In this document: piece after piece, positions 1-11,158 of the stretch | Layout: each line of letters begins with the position of its first letter | Numbering within the stretch: the first letter of the stretch is position 1 | Source of the DNA: Lactuca virosa | Lineage: Eukaryota; Streptophyta; Magnoliopsida; Asterales; Asteraceae | Direction: 5' to 3' | DNA length: 64,000 nt | Assembly: GCA_928212115.1 (NCBI GenBank) | Contig: CAKMRJ010005634.1 | Coordinates: forward strand, 263,323,336 to 263,387,335 | Position numbers and translations under genes: made by a program | The notes under the pieces: model-generated | Told to the model about the DNA's origin: nothing | Databases searched by the model: none | What the model saw: only the letters and a program-made list of their open reading frames with translations

Positions 1-621
1 TAATATTAGTCAATAATTAATTAAGAATTAATTTTGTGGCTAAAAGAGATTAATTAAACTTAGGGGACTAGAACTGTCAATTGTGTGATAGTTGAACATT
101 GGGCTAATGGACTCCATATTAGAGGAGTCGACGAATTCTATGGGGAAACCCATTAGAAATCGTCCAAGGCCTCTAAAGGAGGAGTCCATGGGTTGCTTAG
201 GGCCTAAGCAGTCAAATTAGGGTTTCCTTGTTAGATAACCCTAATAGCCTCACTATTTAAGCACCCATAGGGCACCAAAAACGTGGACATCTTATTCCTT
301 AGGGTTTCTAGACGTTTTTAGTGCCTCCTTCTCTTTTCCTTCTTCATCCTCTTGCTCTTGGTGTTTGTGAGCCATTAGAGGAGTGACATTTGTGACTCTA
401 AGCTTTTAGAAGCCAATTACTAGAAGGAATAGATTGTTATTACTACATAACAATCAAGGTAAGATCTAAACCCTTATTCTTATGTTAATATTGATTATCA
501 CATGCTAGATCTAGGGTTTATGGCTTCGGATGATTATTGCATGTTCATTAGACAAACTAGATCCAAAGCTTTAGGGTTTGCATGTACACCATAGGAATGT
601 TGTAGTGCTCATAACCCATCA
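1..621 (+). repeat. Element A 5' LTR, right-hand 621 of about 804 bp
   Basis: Aligns without gaps to 6952-7572. I count 8 substitutions in 621 positions (1.3%). It ends in CA directly before the primer-binding site. The first ~183 bases of the LTR lie outside the window. Confidence 0.95.
254..261 (+). promoter_or_regulatory. LTR TATA-like box of element A
   Basis: TATTTAAG, repeated in the 3' LTR. It sits about 370 bp before the LTR end, and the related copies have TATA boxes in the corresponding part of their LTRs. This is the likely start region of the element's transcript; inferred from position only. Confidence 0.5.
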
Positions 622-622
622 G

Positions 623-634
623 TGGTATCAGAGC
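623..634 (+). other. Primer-binding site of element A
   Basis: TGGTATCAGAGC, complementary to the 3' end of plant initiator Met-tRNA, two bases after the LTR end. This is the usual primer site of plant copia and many gypsy elements and fixes the element's orientation. Confidence 0.95.
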
Positions 635-713
635 CTAGGGCTGTTTGCTAATGAATTGATGCTTATTTGATTGAAAATTGCTTAAAATCGAATTTTTTTG
701 GTTCTGACTGCAT

Positions 714-785
714 GACTCGCCGAGTCACTGGGTGAACTCGCCGAGACTGCTGTACTCGACGAGTCCAGGCCTGACTCGACGAGTC
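714..785 (+). repeat. Array of ACTCG-N-CGAGT palindromes
   Basis: Four odd-length palindromes about 20 bp apart: GACTCGCCGAGTC (714-726), ACTCGCCGAGA (736-746, one end broken), ACTCGACGAGT (754-764) and GACTCGACGAGTC (773-785), with CAGGCCTG (766-773) between the last two. It starts 80 nt after the primer-binding site. Copy B has the same kind of array at the same place (48496-48580). In RNA each could form a hairpin or pair with another copy. Confidence 0.85.
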
Positions 786-1496
786 AAAGCGTCTGTCAGC
801 TTTATTTTTGCGATTTTTTTTGCTGTTTTGGCTTGGGATACTTACCATAAACGTTTTTAATTAGTAAAATCCGATTTTTATTGATTTTGGGTGAATATCC
901 TTACCAAAATAGTAGATAATTGCCAATTAATCAAATATTTGTTGCCTTATAAGATAATGTTTAATTATTTTAGTTATTTGGTGAATTATCTTGCAAGTAA
1001 TTGGACTAGGTCAAAATTAGATAACCACAATTAATTGTTAATTGCCTTATTTGAATTGTTGATCTAGAATATTCTTGATAAAGTTTGGAAAAGTTTCAAT
1101 TTTCACCATTTAGGTTTTATAGTTTAAATTTGAACTTTAAAAGTTTTTTTGTTTTGAAATTTAAATAGTTAAACCCTAATATTTTTTGAAATGTTTCAAA
1201 ACTTGCCCTCAAGTTTTGGAATTTAAATTTTGATTAAAAGTTTGATTTTAAAATGTTAAATTCTAAAACCCTAGTTTTGAAAAAGTTCAAATTACACCCT
1301 TATGGTTTTATTAAGTTAATTAAAGGTATAATTAAAAGAATGTTAATAAATCCATAATGATATGGTTTATATTTAATTTAAATTAAAAGTGTAATTTATT
1401 AAATTAAACCACCTAGTATTTTAAAAGTGTAAAATACACCCTATACTATATATAACATTAAAAGTCTAATATTATATATGTATAACTTAAACTGCT

Positions 1497-2180
1497 AGTC
1501 TTACCGTTAGTAGGCCTCATTCACGAAGCTGGTCTATAAGGGGTGTTTAAGGAAATTGCCTATAAAATGGTGATTGAATGGGTATCCACTCTTACCCACC
1601 ACACTCTTGACTAGTGGAGGGTCGTTAGCCGAACGGGTAGGATAGGGCAAACCCTCTCCTCATTAAAAGTATAATGAATGTTAAAGTTACTAAATGTTTT
1701 ACAAAATTCCCAAATCTTAGTTACTTTAGGAAAAAGTGAAATCAATGCAATTCCATGGAATTACACTTTGTACCCTTGTCGAGACAATTAGTGGAGCGTG
1801 TGTGGTTAACCGACACACTAAGTTGGGTTTGGCATTGGTAGCAAAGGGTGACTCGATGTTTGTCATAGATCGATGGAGCGTGTGTGGTTAATAGACACGT
1901 CGATTAGGTGACTGTAACATTGAGGGAACCACGTACATTTGCATGGTTATTCACACCTTATTTGTGATCCTCGGCATCCCAGTCACAAATGAAGGGTATA
2001 ATCGATATTAAACATGACATTGAAAAGTTCAATGAATCTCAAAGGATCTAGGAGTTTCAATTCATTTAAAACTTAAACCTTCTTTTCGTTTTTCATGGTG
2101 GAAATCGGTAAATCGTCATTTACCTACCTTCAAATGTTCTGCGAGTTGGATTACGGCATCCCACTTCCAGTTTGTAGGAT
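1497..2180 (+). other. Conserved untranslated leader of the gag-only family
   Basis: Non-coding stretch just upstream of gag that is strongly conserved in B (about 47040-47770, minus) and C (about 54920-55640). Shared blocks include CCGTTAGTAGGCCTCATTCA, GGTCGTTAGCCGAACGGGTA and TCCTCGGCATCCCAGTCACA. A box GGAGCGTGTGTGGTTAA occurs twice about 80 bp apart in each copy. No open frame covers it. The conservation suggests an RNA role such as packaging or translation, which is inference. The rest of the leader (786-1496) is AT-rich and I see nothing else in it. Confidence 0.7.
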
Positions 2181-2267
2181 ATTGTGTTGGGTCCTAGCCT
2201 TAATATCTCATTTAGTATTTTATTAAGGACTCAATCAACTAAACTTGAATTTTCTCCCGTTTCATAG

Positions 2268-2892
2268 ATGTCAAAGTCTGACAACTATGGTCTTCCTAAA
2301 TCCGTTGGAAAAAGTTTTCCACATGAAGATGATGTTCCACGATTGGATTGTGGAAATGGAAATCATGCTTCATTTCCTCCACCTCCTCCAATAATTCTCC
2401 CTGACCCACGTGTTCGAAGACTTGAAAAGTTCAAGGTCACTCAAGCCCTATTGGCAAAAGACATGAAAATGGAAAGTCTATATGTGCTCATGTCTTGGAT
2501 AAAAGGTTACATTTTGATAGATTGGGATTGTTAGGTGTTGATGTTTAAAGGAAGTTGGCTGTTGACTTAGTTCTTAAGTCACTTCCCGAATCATATGGTG
2601 AGTTCGTCAGAGAGTACTATATGATGGACCACGACATGACCCTTATTGATTTGACTTATTTGCTTATTGCTGCTGAATCAGAAATGATTTGGCGCACTGG
2701 TCAGCAAATTTGTCTGGTAAATCAATATCCCAACCCTCAATGGGCAATGGTAACATTGGAAGTTCAGAAAAGTTTTCTCTACGCAAGAGAAAGGCTGAGT
2801 CTGAGATAGTCCCTTGTGCCATTCCAGAGAGTCCATATGTTTCTACTGCCAAAAGAAGGGGCATTGGTTACGAAGCTGCCCTAACTACCTAA
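2268..2892 (+). pseudogene. gag remnant of element A (short proline-rich form)
   Basis: The start at 2268 follows the conserved leader. The N-terminal part carries the run FPPPPPIILPDPRVRRLEKF (residues 43-62) and stops at 2534. A second open stretch in another frame, 2555-2809, holds the C-terminal half of a copia gag (UBN2-like), with SLPESYGEFV and LLIAAES. A third frame continues to 2892 through the region where a CCHC zinc knuckle would lie, but cysteines and histidine are gone. So there are at least two frameshifts. Gag would normally form the particle that packages the RNA. Copy B keeps the same architecture, copy C a longer gag. Confidence 0.75.
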
Positions 2893-5800
2893 GAGATCTA
2901 AGAGATCGGAGAGTCAAAATGTATGACTCTGCTTCAGGTAAAATCCACTATCTAACTCCATTAAGTTCCTATTTGGAGATTCTTAATACATGATGTGATA
3001 AGATTACATCTCGATGGATCAAAGAAAGGAAAGGAAGCTTAAAGGAAGGAGCAAGCTGAGTCTGATCGCGAAGAAATGGATTTCGATCGCATGATTCGAG
3101 GATCAGATATTTAAGTTACTACTTTAGAGTTAGGATATATTGCTAAGTAATATTTACATAGTTTTCATTTGTAATCGCATTATAAGGGAAATATTTTTCC
3201 GCAATAAAATAAATTTTGATTTATCTTATTTGTGTTTCCTTGCGATGGATTTTATGAAAATTGGTGTTTGAATAGTTTTATTGTTAGCAATATTGTGAAT
3301 GGATTTGATTCTTAGTAATGTTATTTGTGGTAATGTCAGAAATCACCAAATGAGGAAAGATTCTCATCGCCCAAGTTTCAATTGGACAGAAACTTGGAAT
3401 CATGCAACTGGTATTGTGTGACAGATGAGAACCTTTGTATTTGGAAAATTGAGACTAATTCCTTGTTCACATAAGTATGTGAGTCAAGTGAAGGATAATG
3501 AGATCTGGTACACAATGTTGTGCACTAGTCATGTCCACCACAAAGAACGATAAAATGTTCGTTATGATTTGCTAAAAGATTAGTAAATATGATTATACTT
3601 AAATGATTAAGTATGATTCTGAATCATTGAAAAGTTTCAATGAATGGCAGAACGAATAAGAAGAATCAATTAGGCAAGAAAGATAAACGTTTCTCCAATC
3701 TAATAAGAAGGGAGAGTACTTTTGTATCATGTTTTATGATCCTCTTAAAGATTATAAGAACCATATTACAATTCATCCTCTAAGTACACCTTAGTGCACT
3801 AGTATGGCTAAGAAGAGGAGTCGAGAATTGTTGAAATGGTTAAGTCAATAAGATGAATCGTACTTCGTACCAAAATCAATTCTTAGAATCATACTCCAAG
3901 ATTGTGAATTGAGTAACATAATATTAAGTAGGAATGTTCTTACACAAGCACATTTTGTAAGTTGTGATGTCTTGGATAAGACAAAGACCAACTAGTACCA
4001 AATTGTGTGTAGGTTTGTCTTGATAAAGACACACACTGAGTCTTGAATATTTGTTTTGTCAAGAAATGTTTCTTGATAAGAGAATCTTATATGTCAAGAG
4101 GTCAGTGGGAGTCTAAATATCTTGAAAAGTTTCAAGAACAAATCAAGAAGTAAACCTATTAAACACTAGCACACGACTTGAGGATTGTAACCTATCGTGT
4201 TGACAATTTTTTTTTCTGTGCCAATCCAGTTGAGTGATTATGTATATGAGTTCTACGAGTTCTCAATTGAATGCATAAGGGCAAACACCTTGATCAATGA
4301 AAGTACATTGATTGGCATAGGTGAGCTGCTTGGAAGCAATGGTGGGACCCTTGATGGCAAGAAATTAAGAATGAACAAGTTCTGTCCACAAGAGTTTAAA
4401 TTTGTCACGAACATTATCTTACAATTATGCTTATGACAAATTTGCATGGATAGGAACACATGCACCATAAAATCTAAGTGTCATAAGGTTTCTCTCCTTC
4501 ATGAAAATGATTGTGAGGAAACGATTTCACTAAGAGATATTTTAAGGAGATAGCGATTATGTAAATTGTATTCTCAAATTCGATTATGATTACGACATCC
4601 CTCTTCATAGTTCGAATTGTGAGATTTGGCAATTAGTCTGAACATTTGAGACTTAGTAATATAAGTTTTGAATTAGTTTAGACACACATATGAGCTGTCT
4701 AAGGAAAGGTGTGTGAGTTTGAGAAACTTAGATAAAGGTTTATCAAAGCACATCGTATTGGAAATATGAACTTTGGAAAGTCAATAAGTATTGTCTTTTA
4801 GAAGTCCAACTGTTTTCTGAATACATGTCAAAGCTAGTGGGAGCATAAATGTTCTGCTGGTATGGATATAATCATCATGTTAGTGAGAGCATGATCATTA
4901 TTTTAAGTATTGCAAGTTAGCAATATTAATTATAGAAAAACAAAAGTTTCACTTTGCAAAGTTGCAGGGGTTGAAAAGTTGTTTTTGCTATAATTAAGGG
5001 AGAGAATGTTATACTTCGTTTCAAATCTAAAGGTTTAGATCGAGAAATTTTAATCAAATTTAGTAAATAAGATATATGAATGTTATGTTGAAAGGATTCA
5101 ATGTAAGAGAATTCTATATATATGGAAATATTTGTTGCGTTCTCACACTCGATTATGATTACGACATCCCTTTTCATAGTTCAAAATCGTGAGAACATGG
5201 CAAATAGAAATATTATGGCAAAGACTGGTAAAGTATCATGTCGTTGTAATATTCGACCGTTCTAAAATTTTCCAAATGCCTAGGGCATTAAGAGGGAAAG
5301 AGGACTAGAATCGGATTTGACTGAATTAGTTAAACAACTGTCAAGGATAATCTAAGGTTCGCCAAGGATTGGTCACTTGTGAACAGTTGGAAGTATAGTA
5401 ATAGAAGGACCATATTGACATTATTATTATTAGATATGATTCTAATAATAATGAGTTGTCATATGGAAAATATGGAAATGTTTCCATATTGGGAGTTGGA
5501 CGTTAAGAGTTTATGTGTAAATTAGAAAAACTTTTATGCAAGAAGGATGTTCAAAGGAATGCACTTTGAATGTGAGACTTCATGTCTATGGAATTGTCTT
5601 GTAACAATCTCCAATAGAGCATTTTGTAATTTCATTGGCCGAGTCTTGGTGACTTTTGTGCCATGACATTACGAAAGGACTGTTGCATAAAGTGTTAGAA
5701 TCTAACATATTCTATAAGTGGCAAGAATTTGGTATTCTTACACTTGTGGTAAGGATTGGGAATTGTAAAATGAGTGTAATTGAAAATGTTATTCAATTAT

Positions 5801-6756
5801 GCTATTTCACAGAGTAAGGACTATAAGTAAACATAGTGTGCATGCTAAGAGCATGGGACAATTGTCGTTATAATTCAAGTAAGAAGTTGATTACCCGAAA
5901 CAACAAATAATGAGTAATCAATATGGTGATTAAATAAAAGTGTTTTATTTATACTCAAAAGTTTGGGGCCATATAAGATTAGTATTATTCTTGTGTTTCA
6001 ATTTGCATGTTTTGACTTCCTAAATAATTGAGTTATTTGAGAATAATCGAATTATTTGAACGTTCCACAGTCGCTCATACTTTGGGAGTAGGTATGAAAG
6101 AAGATTGTCATAAATTGGTGTGTAGATTGTCTAAAGTGTATTAGACATAGCAAAAGTTTTGCTACAACGTTCATGAGTGCTTACGAATATGATTTGAGAA
6201 TTGGATTAAACCCACGCTCACTTGGATCACTTCATGGATTTTATCACGAGTAATTGGTGAGACGATAATATCTTATGTTCTTGAAACCGAGATGTGTGAG
6301 TTGTATCTTGTAAGTCGGTTGCACATTGATAATATGTAAATGCACCAGTAACTTGGTGTTATAAAATGTATTGTTGTGTGTAATTCGGTGAGTGAGTACA
6401 AGCGAGCATTGAGTCGAAGTTTATCCGTTCTTTTTATCCAATGTAGGATAAAAGCGATATCTGTGGGTCCCTCGATGATTTAGTGATGACAAAGGAAAGT
6501 GCTCGGCCGGGCCAAGACTGATTTGATTTGTTCAATCAGTCAATCGTCATAAATCGGATATCGGGAAACAACACATAGACTAAGAGAATGATTTCAATCC
6601 ATGTCTCACGTCTATACGATATCTAGAATGGAGGAATATATGATCCCTTATCTAAGGGATGCGTATCTGATAAGATCAGAGTTGACAGCGGCTTTTGAAA
6701 GCTACGATTGCAGATCAGGATATGAAGTCATACACAGAATAATTATTAGACTTATC
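2893..6756 (+). other. Long non-coding 3' part of element A
   Basis: About 3.9 kb without a convincing reading frame; a 61-codon frame at 6601-6786 crosses the LTR boundary and looks accidental. The region is shared with copy B on the minus strand (about 42110-45940), so it is an old component of the family rather than a local insertion. It contains a direct repeat of about 60 bp (near 4570-4630 and 5138-5200) around GATTATGATTACGACATCCC, also present twice in B. Confidence 0.75.
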
Positions 6757-6768
6757 CAAGTGGGAGAC
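6757..6768 (+). other. Polypurine tract of element A
   Basis: CAAGTGGGAGAC directly before the 3' LTR. Copies B (minus) and C carry the same sequence. It would prime plus-strand DNA synthesis. Confidence 0.8.
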
Positions 6769-7572
6769 TGTTGGATTAGTGTCTAAGTCCATAACTATTT
6801 TGGTATGTACTTGACCCGATGGTGCATGGTCCTTTTGGGTTGCCTTCACCAAAGCAACTTGATAGGATGAATTATGGAGAGAGAGGATTAATTATGATTT
6901 ATTAATATATTATGAGAATAATATATTAAAGGAGAAATCATATTGTTTAATTAATATTAGTCAATAATTAATTAAGAATTAATTTTGTGGCTAAAAGAGA
7001 TTAATTAAACTTAGGGGACTAGAACTGTCAATTGTGTGATAGTTGAACATTGGGCTAATGGACTCCATATTAGAGGAGTCGACGAATTCTATGGGGAAAC
7101 CCATTAGAAATCGTCCAAGGCCTCTAAAGGAGGAGTCCATGGGTTGCTTAGGGCCTAAGCAATCAAATTAGGGTTTCCTTGTTAGATAACCCTAATAGCC
7201 TCACTATTTAAGCACCCCTAGGGCACCAAAAACGTGGACATCTTATTCCTTAGGGTTTCTAGACATTTTTAGTGCCTCCTTCTCTTTTCCTTCTTCATCC
7301 TCTTGCTCTTGGTGTTTGTGAGCCATTAGAGGAGTGCCATTTGTGACTCTAAGCTTTTAGAAGCCAATTACTAGAAGGAATAGATTGTTATTACTATATA
7401 ACAATCAAGGTAAGATCTAAACCCTTATTCTTATGTTAATATTGATTATCACATGCTAGATCTAGGGTTTATGGCTTTGGATGATTATTGCATGTTCATT
7501 AGACAAACTAGATCTAAAGCTTTAGGGTTTGCATGTACAGCATAGGAATGTTGTAGTGCTCATAACCCATCA
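6769..7572 (+). repeat. Element A 3' LTR, complete, 804 bp
   Basis: Starts TGTTGGATTAG, ends CATAACCCATCA. Contains TATTTAAG at 7205-7212. The next bases (CTTAC) are one side of the target site. Confidence 0.95.
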
Positions 7573-8208
7573 CTTACAATCATAAGGAAGTGTTCTAGTC
7601 TCTTAACCAAGCCTTAGGAAGAAGTTGTGGTCCCTATGCACCATTAATTAGGGTTTACGGCCAAGGGAGATGCTCTTGGCCGTAAACAACTCATGTTCTT
7701 AGGAAATGCTTGATTTTAAGGAGTAATTCAAGGGTCTTTACAAGGTAGTAAGTATATAAGAGGATACTTACAATGAAGAAGCTTGAAAGAGTAGTTTTCG
7801 GCCCAAAGAACAAGAGTGTTCTTGAAGAAATGAAGAACACTTGAAGATATATTTGGAAGAAAATGAAGATTCTTGATGATAGTTGAGAGCAAAACTCGAT
7901 TTCTTGGCTTGGAAATGGTAAAAGTGTTGAAAAATGGCCAAGTATCATATATATAGCCAAGAGTTTACGGCCACCAAGAGTTTACGGCCGTAAACTCATG
8001 TCTCTTGGCCGTAAACTCCTCATAAAAGGGGTTTATGGCTTGCTTGATAGGTTACAACTTCAACTGACACTTCATTTCACTCATTCCATTGGTGTACTAG
8101 GCTCAGAATGCTCAAACAGACTCTAAACAGTGCTAGAAGATAGCAGACACGAGTCTGACCTTGATTGAGTTTAAGTGTTGTACAAGATAGAAATTTCGGG
8201 TTGTCACA
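7573..8208. mobile_element. LTR-like fragment with TTTACGGCCGTAAA palindromes
   Basis: Non-coding and ends in GGGTTGTCACA, a typical LTR terminus. It has a hairpin with 13-bp arms (GTTTACGGCCAAG at 7653-7665 and its complement at 7675-7687) and a perfect 20-bp palindrome GAGTTTACGGCCGTAAACTC at 7978-7997. Element A inserted into or next to it. I cannot assign a family; a gypsy LTR is the best guess. Confidence 0.45.
7978..7997. repeat. Perfect 20-bp palindrome
   Basis: GAGTTTACGGCCGTAAACTC, with further TTTACGGCC / GGCCGTAAA copies on both sides (7963-7972 and 8007-8016). Confidence 0.9.
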
Positions 8209-8641
8209 GTTCCCGAGGCACTTGGATGTCAGACCATTGGGGGGTTCCCATGGCATTCCAGGCTAAGACCATGTGGGGGTTCCCATGACTCCCGGTGTAA
8301 GACCTTGGAGGGTTTCCATGGCATCATATATGTTTATATGCATGGCTTATGTGAATGATATGGTTTATGATGTTATGTGGATTATGTGGGGTATGCTCTG
8401 GGGAACTCACTAAGCTTTGTGCTTTCAGTTTTGTTTATGGTTTCAGGTATCGTCGGTTGGAAAGGAAGGGCCCGACTTGATCGTAACGCACACACCTGTG
8501 TTTTCCGCAATATGTGATTTTTGGATGAACTCTGATAAATGTTTTTAATTAGCAACTTTTTTGGAATGTTGGATTAAATGGTATCTGTGTTTTGACTATA
8601 ATAAAAATGAAAAATTTACCCTTGATTTTTGGGTCGTTACA
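8209..8641 (+). mobile_element. Plus-oriented end fragment of a Tekay-type LTR
   Basis: Reverse-complement homologue of the first part of element E's LTR (14954-about 15430): it has the same repeated 'CCATGG...AGACC' minisatellite, the GGGAACTCACTAAGC block, an AAGGAAGGGCCC block, and ends GGGTCGTTACA. It lies head to head with E's damaged 3' LTR and corresponds to most of the part that LTR lacks. It is clearly diverged from E, so it may come from another element. Confidence 0.65.
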
Positions 8642-9627
8642 CGACCCATTGATAGAGTGAGAAGACTCACCTCAGACTGCTGATAAAAATACTGCTCGGC
8701 TACCGGTCCGGAAATATCACAATGAATATACACAAGTTAACCTAATTAGAATTAAGTCACAAACTTAAGGCATAGGCCAAAAAAGTAAGTCCAAACTCCT
8801 CGAATAAGGCCCAAAAGTCTTTCTTCTTTAATGGGCCAAACATCCAACATCCAAAAACAATAATGGGCCACAAGGCCCAAAAGGCCCAATCATGCCACCT
8901 ATGGTCAAATAACAAGTTCAAAGGCCCAAATACTCTAGTAGATCCAGGCATAAGGCTAATTAGGGCCCAAATAGCTCAAAAGCTCATCGAAATTCCAAAA
9001 CTCACTCAAAGCGTACGCCCAACGTACATCATCAGTACGCTTAGCGTACTAGGTCCTTTGGCGGTACGCACAACATACAAACTAGTACGCCCAACGTACA
9101 AGATGTTTTGTACATATACCCATTAAGTGCTCAATTCATGTAGCCACTTCGTCCAATTCCAAATCTTGGTCATTTTAAAGGTCCTAGGGTATAAAGTTGG
9201 CAACTTTATGCCTTTGCATGACATATGGGAACCCAACAACTTATTTTATCCATTAAGACTTCCATTAAGATCTTAAACTCATGCATGGTGCCATAACAAT
9301 CATCAAGTTAGCATTTTTATGCTTTCAACATGCCAAAGGAACTCAGATCTATCATTTCTAACCTCTGGAGTTGCTCAAACTCACAAGAGAGGATCCATGG
9401 ACCAAAAATGGACTTATTACCAAACGCTAACTCAAACTAGCAAAAGGATAAGCAAGGTCTGGACTTTTTACCTACAAAGTTCCCCAATATGAAGTAGATG
9501 CATGATCTAGAAGCCCAACCACGTCCAAGACTTGATCACCACCTTCTCCTTCTTGCAAACATACTAAAATGGCCACCAAAATCAATTTTAAGCTCAAGGA
9601 TCACACTTACATGCAAACTAGGGTCCC
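8642..9627 (-). repeat. Element E 3' LTR remnant
   Basis: Matches 15611-about 16678 of the 5' LTR. About 657 bp at its outer end and about 262 bp at its inner end are missing, the latter deleting the LTR edge, the polypurine tract and the 3' untranslated region, so that LTR sequence is fused to the pol reading frame. It contains GTACGC...GCGTAC palindromes (for example 9035-9049). Confidence 0.85.
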
Positions 9628-11158
9628 TGAAGTCTGCTGTCTCGAATAATTCTTGGTAGTGCTCCCTCATTTCGTCCTCCAACTCGTAGGTCCAATCAGA
9701 GCCCCTCCGGTGCTGCCATTGTACCTTCACTAGCTTCACCACGTTGTTACGAAGAGAATTAGTTTTCCTATCCAGAACTGCAATGGGCTTCTGAACATAG
9801 TTCAAGCTTTCATCCACCTGAATATCATCTAACGAGATAACTGCAGCCTCATATGTTACACACTTCCGAAATTGAGACACATGGAAGGTGTAATGAATCT
9901 AACTAAGCTCATCAGGGAGATCCAGCCGATATGCAACCTTTCCGATCCGGGAAGAGATCCTGAATGGACCAATGAATCGGGGTCCCAGCTTGCCTATCTT
10001 CCGAAATCGGATGATACCTTCAGCAAAACAAAATCTCCCACCTGAAACTCGAGATCCAAACGAAGCCGGTCAGCATAACTCTTCTGACGACTCTGCGCGA
10101 CCCGCAACCTGTCTCGTACCTGCTGAATCAACTTGGTGGTCTTAAGCACTACCTCAGTGCTTTCCATGACTCGGTGACCAAGTTCCCCCCAACAAATCGG
10201 AGTCCTACAACTCCTTCCATACAACATCTCTAATGGAGGTCGGTCGATACTAGCATGATAACTGTTGTTGTGTGAGAACTCTGCTAGTGGAAGGTAAATA
10301 TCCCAACTTACTCTGAAATCCAACACACAAGCTCTAAGCATATCCTCGAGCGTCTGGATCATCCGCTCAGTTTGACCGTCGGTGTGGGGGTGGTACGTTG
10401 TACTGAAGTGAAAATGAGTGCCCAACTCCTCATGGAACTTCCTAAAAAATCAGGAAGTGAAACGAACATCGCAGTCCGAGACCACGGATATCGGCACCCC
10501 GTGCCTGACTACCACCTCCCGAACATAGATATCTGCTAACGTTTCTGCGGATATGCTCTCGACAATCGGAATAAAATGCACACTCTTGGTCAGTCTATCC
10601 ACAATAACCCATATAGAATCAACACCCCGCGCCGTCCTAGGTAACTTGGTGATAAAATCCATAGTAATCTCCTCCCATTTCCACATGGGGATGGGTAACG
10701 GCTGCACCTTGCCGTGAGGTCTCTGATGTTCGACTTTGACCTTCCTGCAAGTCAAATACCGCTCAACAAACCAAGCAACCTCCCTCTTCATATAGGGACA
10801 CCAATAGCTCAACCTTAAGTCTCGGTACATCTTCGTGGCCCCCGGATGAATAGAAAACTTGGACTTATATGCTTCCTCCAAAATCTTCTGCCTCACCCTA
10901 CCAGATGCCATAACCCAAACCCTACCACACTGAGTCAATAATCCTTGAATGTCTCTAACAAACAACGAAATCTGCCCTCTTATCCGATCGATCTTCCAAT
11001 TTTCCTTTTTCAATGCTTCTACCCGAGCCTCCTTGATCAAATCCAACAAGGGTGAAATAATGGTCATCCTCCAGCAAATATCCCGGAGCGGTGAGCACAC
11101 CGCCTTGCGGCTCAAGGCATCGTCCACCACATTGGCCTTCCCGGGGTGATACAATATC
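9536..11158 (-). pseudogene. Element E integrase and chromodomain
   Basis: Integrase joins retroelement DNA to the chromosome. Here the HHCC zinc-finger region is readable near 10890-10740, but the first cysteine of the last pair is Tyr (codon 10758-10756, ERYLTCRKVK). The catalytic core follows with MDFITKLP and SDCDVRFTS, then an in-frame TGA at 10452-10450; reading resumes to 9994 with AEFSHNNSYHASI, which carries the catalytic Glu. After a frameshift near 9990 a chromodomain-like tail (9880-about 9640, KVQWQHRRGSDWTYELEDEM) is present. The final residues to 9536 are coded by LTR sequence across the deletion junction. Confidence 0.85.

Larger units (their letters stand above)
1..7572 (+). 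mobile_element. Element A: gag-only copia-like LTR retrotransposon, left end outside window
   Basis: Two copies of one terminal repeat (1-621 and 6769-7572) bracket an internal region with a Met-tRNA type primer-binding site (623-634), a short gag remnant (2268-2892) and a polypurine tract just before the 3' LTR. No protease, integrase, reverse transcriptase or RNase H was recognised in about 6.1 kb, so it must have been mobilised by another element's enzymes, like plant gag-only elements of the TR-GAG type. Inferred full length is about 7,755 bp. The LTR ends are TGTTGGATTAG and CATAACCCATCA. B (41294-49474) and C (53634-57602) are diverged copies of the same family. Its target duplication cannot be seen because the left end is missing. 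Confidence 0.9.

Noticed and set aside
623..634. Possible tRNA gene fragment
   Set aside because: Only the 12 bases complementary to a tRNA 3' end are present, next to an LTR; it is a primer-binding site. No cloverleaf is seen here or at 36296 or 48659.
6601..6786. 61-codon frame at the end of element A
   Set aside because: It runs across the polypurine tract into the LTR and lacks homologous openness in B and C.
8631..8647. GGGTCG-TTACA-CGACCC as a terminator hairpin
   Set aside because: A 6-bp stem at the junction of two LTR pieces in a plant genome; no transcript end is implied. Reported only as a junction feature.
8757..9126. Frames 8757-8951 (minus) and 8863-9126 (plus)
   Set aside because: Both lie within the non-coding LTR of E and are composed of its GGCCCAA and GTACGC repeats.
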